Of a DNA stretch of 64,000 nt, positions 60,141 through 64,000 are shown one piece after another. This DNA comes from Planctomycetota bacterium (GTDB taxonomy: Bacteria > Planctomycetota > Phycisphaerae > UBA1845 > UTPLA1), in assembly GCA_016712275.1 (NCBI GenBank), contig JADJRI010000018.1, positions 1 through 64,000 on the forward strand. Direction: 5' to 3'. The notes beneath the pieces are model-generated. The model made no database searches. It was not told where the DNA came from and saw only the letters and a list, made by a program, of their open reading frames with translations. A program made the translations under genes and the position numbers. Numbering within the stretch: the first letter of the stretch is position 1; each line of letters starts with the position of its first letter.

Positions 60141-61394
60141 TCAACAATGATCAGTCGTCGCATTACCGTCCGGCTGCTTTGTTTCTTCGAGGGCTTCGGG
60201 ACGGGCGAGGCCCGCGGCCAGTTCCTTGGGGATGAATGCGTCGAACACCTTGCGGAAATAAGTGCCTTCAAAATCGATAGTGGCGTCGATGATCGGGGCG
60301 TCGCCGTAGACATATTCGTCCTGAAGAACGTTCGGTTCGACGGCGCGGTAATCGACGCGCGTCGGCGTGTAGTATCCCACGCGACACACGGAATCGATCA
60401 ATTCAAGCAGGGCGGCCTCCTCGATCACGACGCGAATTTGCAAGGGAACGATGAATTTCTGGTTGTCGTTCACCACGTTGGTAAAGGAGTCCGCGAATTT
60501 GGCGCTGTTCATGCCGCCGCCGCGACCGAGCCAAGAATGGCCGGCGAGATATTCAAGTCGTTTGACGGGCATGTGGGCCACCCAACTGTCGTACGCCTTG
60601 CCGGCGGCCTTGAGTTCTTCGACGCGCTTGTCGTTGAGCCGGGCGATGGCGAAAGCGAAGTCCTGCTCAATCCACAATGTCATTTGTGCATGCCACAGGT
60701 CGACAACGGTCGGCGTTTCGTTGTTCTCCATCATGGAGTGGGGGGCGAAGGCGTTGTCGTCGAGGTACATGTAGATGGAACGGGCGACGATTTCCGAGGC
60801 CTTGGCCTTGGGGTAGGCTCGCAGGATTTCAAGCAAAGAGCGATCCTTTTGCTGCGTATTTGTTGCATCGGAGTCGCCCTGCTCGGAGCCCTTGGGCATC
60901 CATGGACCGAGATCGATGTCGGAATTACCCTGCTGATTCTTGGCATCGCTGATGGCCTGCTGCCGGGTGATTTCAGCCGGCGTGGCGGGTCCGCGAGCCC
61001 GCAACCGCCGGGCCAATTCACCCATGGCAATGCGATACTTGTTGCGAAACTCAATGCGAGCGCCGTTGCTCTTCGGCTCGGGCAAAACATCGGGCACGAG
61101 CGTTTGCCGTTCGCGACCCTCGAATGCGTTGTACAACTGTGCGCCGAGGGCGGCTTTGAGCGTTCGTTCCTGATCGGCGATCAGCTCGACCTGATCGGCC
61201 TTCTTTGCTTCGATCGTTGCGGCGTTTTGCGGGTTGCTGCCCTGCGTCTGTACGTCGGACTTGAGCTTCTGAATCTCTGTGACTTGTTCGGCAATCGCGT
61301 CGCCCGCGAGATAGGCCCATGCGGCCGTGCCGATCGAACCGAGGGCGACGACCCCCAGTGTCACATACAGCCAGTTTTTCTTGACGAAGTCCAT
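60141..61394 (-). CDS. Inner-membrane protein of the pilus locus, PilO-like position
   Basis: A 417-residue protein: a short cytoplasmic start (MDFVKKNW), one membrane helix (LYVTLGVVALGSIGTAAWAY), then a helical periplasmic region with coiled-coil character (QVTEIQKLKSDVQTQ). That topology is shared with PilO. The rest is alpha/beta, e.g. ALLELIDSVCRVGYYTPTRV and DFEGTYFRKVFDAFIPKELA. It lies 83 bp after pilM and 27 bp before the next gene, so it is in the operon. It is an assembly-platform candidate by position and topology, not by sequence family. Confidence 0.6.
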   Translation of the reverse strand: MDFVKKNWLYVTLGVVALGSIGTAAWAYLAGDAIAEQVTEIQKLKSDVQTQGSNPQNAATIEAKKADQVELIADQERTLKAALGAQLYNAFEGRERQTLVPDVLPEPKSNGARIEFRNKYRIAMGELARRLRARGPATPAEITRQQAISDAKNQQGNSDIDLGPWMPKGSEQGDSDATNTQQKDRSLLEILRAYPKAKASEIVARSIYMYLDDNAFAPHSMMENNETPTVVDLWHAQMTLWIEQDFAFAIARLNDKRVEELKAAGKAYDSWVAHMPVKRLEYLAGHSWLGRGGGMNSAKFADSFTNVVNDNQKFIVPLQIRVVIEEAALLELIDSVCRVGYYTPTRVDYRAVEPNVLQDEYVYGDAPIIDATIDFEGTYFRKVFDAFIPKELAAGLARPEALEETKQPDGNATTDHC

Positions 61395-61477
61395 CGCTAT
61401 CGGCTCCGGTGAGAAATTCGTTGTCAGTCACTGCGAAAGAGCAGGCGATTGTTAGCCCGCAGGTTTTTTGCGATCAC

Positions 61478-63671
61478 TTACTTTTTGGGATCCGCCGGGT
61501 TTGAGGCGTCGGCTTTTTTCTCCTGGTAGCGTTCGGGAATTCGATTCGCCGGCGTGTTGGCCTTGCGGATGACAACCTGCAATTCAAACTGGTAACGCGC
61601 TCGATGCTCTCTTTGGTCAGCGGATCCTTGGTGTCCAGCTCCTCCATAATTTTGCGAATGTCATCCCCGACTGAGCCGCTGCCAGTGCCACCGGGCACGC
61701 CGGGCGGGGGCCACCGGGTCCGGCCAGCGAGGGACCATCGCCGCCGCCGCGCCGTCCGGGTGCATCTCCTCCGCCGGGAGTCTGCCTTCCGCCCCCACTG
61801 CGGCGACCACCGGGAGAGCGGTCACCGCCGCCGCCGCTTCCACCAAAACCGGAATCGTCGGAGGCTCGACCCTTTTTCTTGGATCGCTCCATGACCTTCG
61901 AAAGAGTGACCGTATCGATGTAGAAACCCATGTCGGGCTTGCCGCCCAGTTCGAGCAGGACGCGTTTGAGATTATCTTCAATCCATGTGGCCGGATTGGG
62001 TTCGGTGGTGGTGCCCTTGATGAGGACACCCCAACCGGGTCCGCCGCGCACCGTTTTGTCATCGGGATTGGCGGAGAACATGGCGCCGGGATCGGTCGCA
62101 TAGGCCATTTGCAATTGATCGATCCAAATTTCCTTGCGGTCCTGGCGTTTGACGCGTTCGGCGATGCGCAAGTATTCCTCCGGTGTTTTGACGCTTTTCA
62201 GTTCGGGAGAGGTCACTTCCTCGAAGGAACGATGGATTACATCAATGATGCTGGGGACAAACACGTTGTTAGCCGGGAACTTGGCCAGCATGCCAAGGGT
62301 GCCGGACTCGGGACCGCTACCAGTGTATTTGGCAAATTCCTTTTTCAGGAATTGAGCCGCGCCGGCAACCTGCATGGCCTTTTTGACGGGAGAATCGCCG
62401 GCGGGGGTGCTGAGTGCTGACATGGCGTTATCGACGGTATTGAAAGTCTGAGGTCTGACCTGACCTGCTTCCACGCCACCACGGGCCGAAGACACTTCGC
62501 TGGAGGCCATCGCATTGCCGAGGAAAATCGAACCGGCCGACAGCGCGAGGCAGGCGGTGGCTCCGATGAACCAGGGCTGCTTCTTTTTCCAGAGAAGGGT
62601 GCGTCGCACTTCGAGCGGCAGAAGATTGGAATTCACGGCGGCCAGTTCCAGGCCCTGCAGTGCAAGACCATAGGCCACGCCGAGGCTCATCTGGTTCTCA
62701 TCGAATTCTGTTTTCTTGGCGGTGGAGACTTCCACCAATTTTGCGAAGCCGGGGAATTTGTCGACCTTCATCTGCACGTTTTGCTGAAGGAATTTTTGAA
62801 GGCCCGGCAACTTGAAGGCATTGCCCATGCCGACGATCCGCGTGATGTGCGAATCGCGATGGGTCGATGTGTAGTAACCGACCGACCGTTGCACTTCGGA
62901 GACGAGATCGGCAAAGACCGGCCGCATGGCGGCGAAAATCTGCCGGGCATACTTAGAAGCCGCGGCGGTCTTTTTCAGTTTCTCGGCCTTGGCAAAAGGG
63001 ACTTTGAAGGCGGTGACGAGGGAATCGGTGAATTTGTTGCCGCCGATGGGAATGGGGCGGGCCCAGATGCGCTGGCCTTCCATGACGATCAGATCGGTGG
63101 CGAGGGCTCCCATGTCGAGCAGAACGAATGTTTCACCGGCGGGCAACTCCAGTTCATACCGGGCGGCGTTGAACGAGGCCATCGGGCTGGTCTGAACCAT
63201 CATCGGTTCGACGCGCTGGCTGGTGAACTGCTGGAGGTAGTTGCGAATCAGCTCTTTACGCATCGCGAAGATGCCGACTTCGACTTCGGCCGCCTCGCCT
63301 TCGGTGAAGACCTGGTAGTCCCAGACGACTTCGTCCATGTCGAAAGGAATCTGCTGACTGGCCTCATATTGGACCATGTCGGGGATCTTCTTGGCATCGA
63401 CCGGGGGCATCTTCGTAAAGCGGGTGAGGGTCTGCTGACCCGGTACGGAGACGACAATTTTTGAGTTGGCGAGGTCGTTGCGTGAGGCGAAGGTGTTGAT
63501 GGTGCGTTTGACCATCTCGCCCGCATCGGTTTCGACCTGGGAGAGAACCTGCTCGTGCTCGACGATATCGAAGCCGAGCAATTCGACCTTGTCACCGGCG
63601 GCCTGCAGCTTCATGGCCTTGAGCGAGCATTGACCGACGTCGATTCCCCAGACGGGTTGTTTCGATGCCAT
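61478..63671 (-). CDS. pilM: Type IV pilus assembly ATPase-like protein PilM, with PilN-like membrane segment and Gly-rich linker (two frameshifts)
   Basis: About 730 residues. The first about 340 are PilM, an actin-like protein: WGIDVGQCSLKAMKLQAAGD (phosphate-1 loop), ANSKIVVSVPGQQTLTRFTK, FVLLDMGALATDLIVMEGQR (phosphate-2 loop) and VGMGNAFKLPGLQKFLQQNV. Then NLLPLEVRRTLLWKKKQPWF with one membrane helix resembles the start of PilN. After a periplasmic domain comes a Gly/Arg/Pro-rich linker (about residues 610-665). Frame breaks near 61710 and 61585 conceal the true end. The repaired frame reads GGTGSGSVGDDIRKIMEELD, then ERVTSFELQVVIRKANTPAN, to TAA 61478-61480. Two membrane-protein genes follow. 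Confidence 0.85.
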
Positions 63672-64000
63672 GCGAATCTCCCGGGCGCGCCGTGTTTGGC
63701 GGCCAGATCGTCAAATCAGCTTCCACTTTGACATTACAACAGGTGACTCGAAGCGGTGCGGCCGGGGGTGGCAACCGTTTTCATGCGTGAGGCTCGGCAT
63801 CGCCGTCGAGTTCGCCTTTGCAATCGGCCGTGGTGGGTGCTGTTGGTAGGAACGGCCCACGCTCGGCATTGGCCGAGACTGCTGGCCGTCGGACACTGTT
63901 TCACCAGTTCCTATAGCTAAATAACTGTAGCGGCTGGAGCTTTCTCAGTCAACGAAAAGCGGGTCACCAAGTCAACCCTATACGAGCCGGAAGCGTTAGC
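63672..64000. other. Region upstream of pilM with nested inverted repeats
   Basis: 329 bp with no supported gene. The pilM start should be served by a promoter here. Inverted pairs TAGGAAC (63847-63853)/GTTCCTA (63907-63913), ACGGCC/GGCCGT and CTCGG/CCGAG are nested in 67 bp, suggesting a structured element. No T-run or known motif accompanies them. Confidence 0.4.

Noticed and set aside
1..64000. CRISPR arrays, rRNA or tRNA genes, insertion sequences, prophage or defence islands
   Set aside because: Read through all gaps on both strands: no regularly spaced repeats, no tRNA-like cloverleaf with TTCRA loop, no transposase or integrase motifs.

Overview
The window is a 64-kb, GC-rich chromosomal segment of a planctomycete, most likely from the Phycisphaerae. 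The lineage call rests on a prepilin of the DUF1559 type (H-X9-DG), secreted proteins ending in dockerin-like calcium repeats, cysteine-rich GACC-repeat exoproteins, a giant TPR/alpha-2-macroglobulin protein, and a PilM-type pilus locus flanked by lineage-specific inner-membrane proteins. No rRNA, tRNA, CRISPR array, insertion sequence or prophage was found. The sequence carries roughly one frame-breaking indel every 2 kb. They fall in housekeeping and accessory genes alike, and many are explained by one lost base in a short homopolymer or GC repeat. They are therefore most simply assembly or read errors; the broken genes are annotated as single CDSs with the break position given.

Layout. 1-6.5 kb: the 3' end of infB, then ylxP (DUF503), rbfA, an HhH-GPD-like protein with a histone-H1-like tail, and a large TPR lipoprotein. 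6.6-10.5 kb: yebC, then a structured leader and a BtuF-BtuD-BtuC-type metal-chelate/cobalamin ABC importer. 10.7-13.3 kb: a membrane-anchored dual-specificity phosphatase, a lipid-A-biosynthesis N-domain membrane protein, and a GltD/PreT-type oxidoreductase. 13.9-17.1 kb: a small FlgM-like gene with an in-frame TAG, then a secreted protein translationally coupled to a matrixin-type metalloprotease with CARDB, Ig-like and dockerin-like modules. 17.3-20.0 kb: a ZnuA-ZnuC-ZnuB zinc importer with a Fur/Zur-like palindrome just upstream, followed by a PIN-domain toxin-like gene and its overlapping small partner. 21.0-29.8 kb: one alpha-2-macroglobulin-like gene of about 2,930 codons. 30-42.7 kb: surface and secreted proteins (S9 peptidase lipoprotein, Cys-rich GACC-repeat proteins, dockerin-like proteins, S46 peptidase), plus a sulfotransferase-like protein, a CoA-binding protein and a 28-residue hydrophobic peptide. 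43-50.5 kb: Mrp ATPase, a DUF1559 prepilin with a zinc-ribbon membrane protein upstream, RadA, and an O-antigen-ligase/TPR membrane protein. 50.6-58.3 kb: SNase, aspartate kinase, PurM, a SUFU-like protein, a GT39-like membrane glycosyltransferase, a small helical protein and a YgeY-type M20 hydrolase. 58.4-63.7 kb: a type IV pilus inner-membrane module led by PilM, which appears fused to a PilN-like segment.

Together the genes describe a housekeeping backbone (translation, recombination, amino-acid and purine synthesis, Fe-S handling) interleaved with metal/cofactor uptake and an extensive extracellular proteolysis, adhesion and envelope repertoire. Short inverted repeats of one family (core GTGGCACMGG...CCKGTGCCAC) recur in at least five intergenic gaps, with a sixth related copy. 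Three features deserve attention: the leader of the btuF-like gene, where one segment can pair with either of two identical partners; the palindrome upstream of znuA; and the FlgM-like gene interrupted by a single amber codon.
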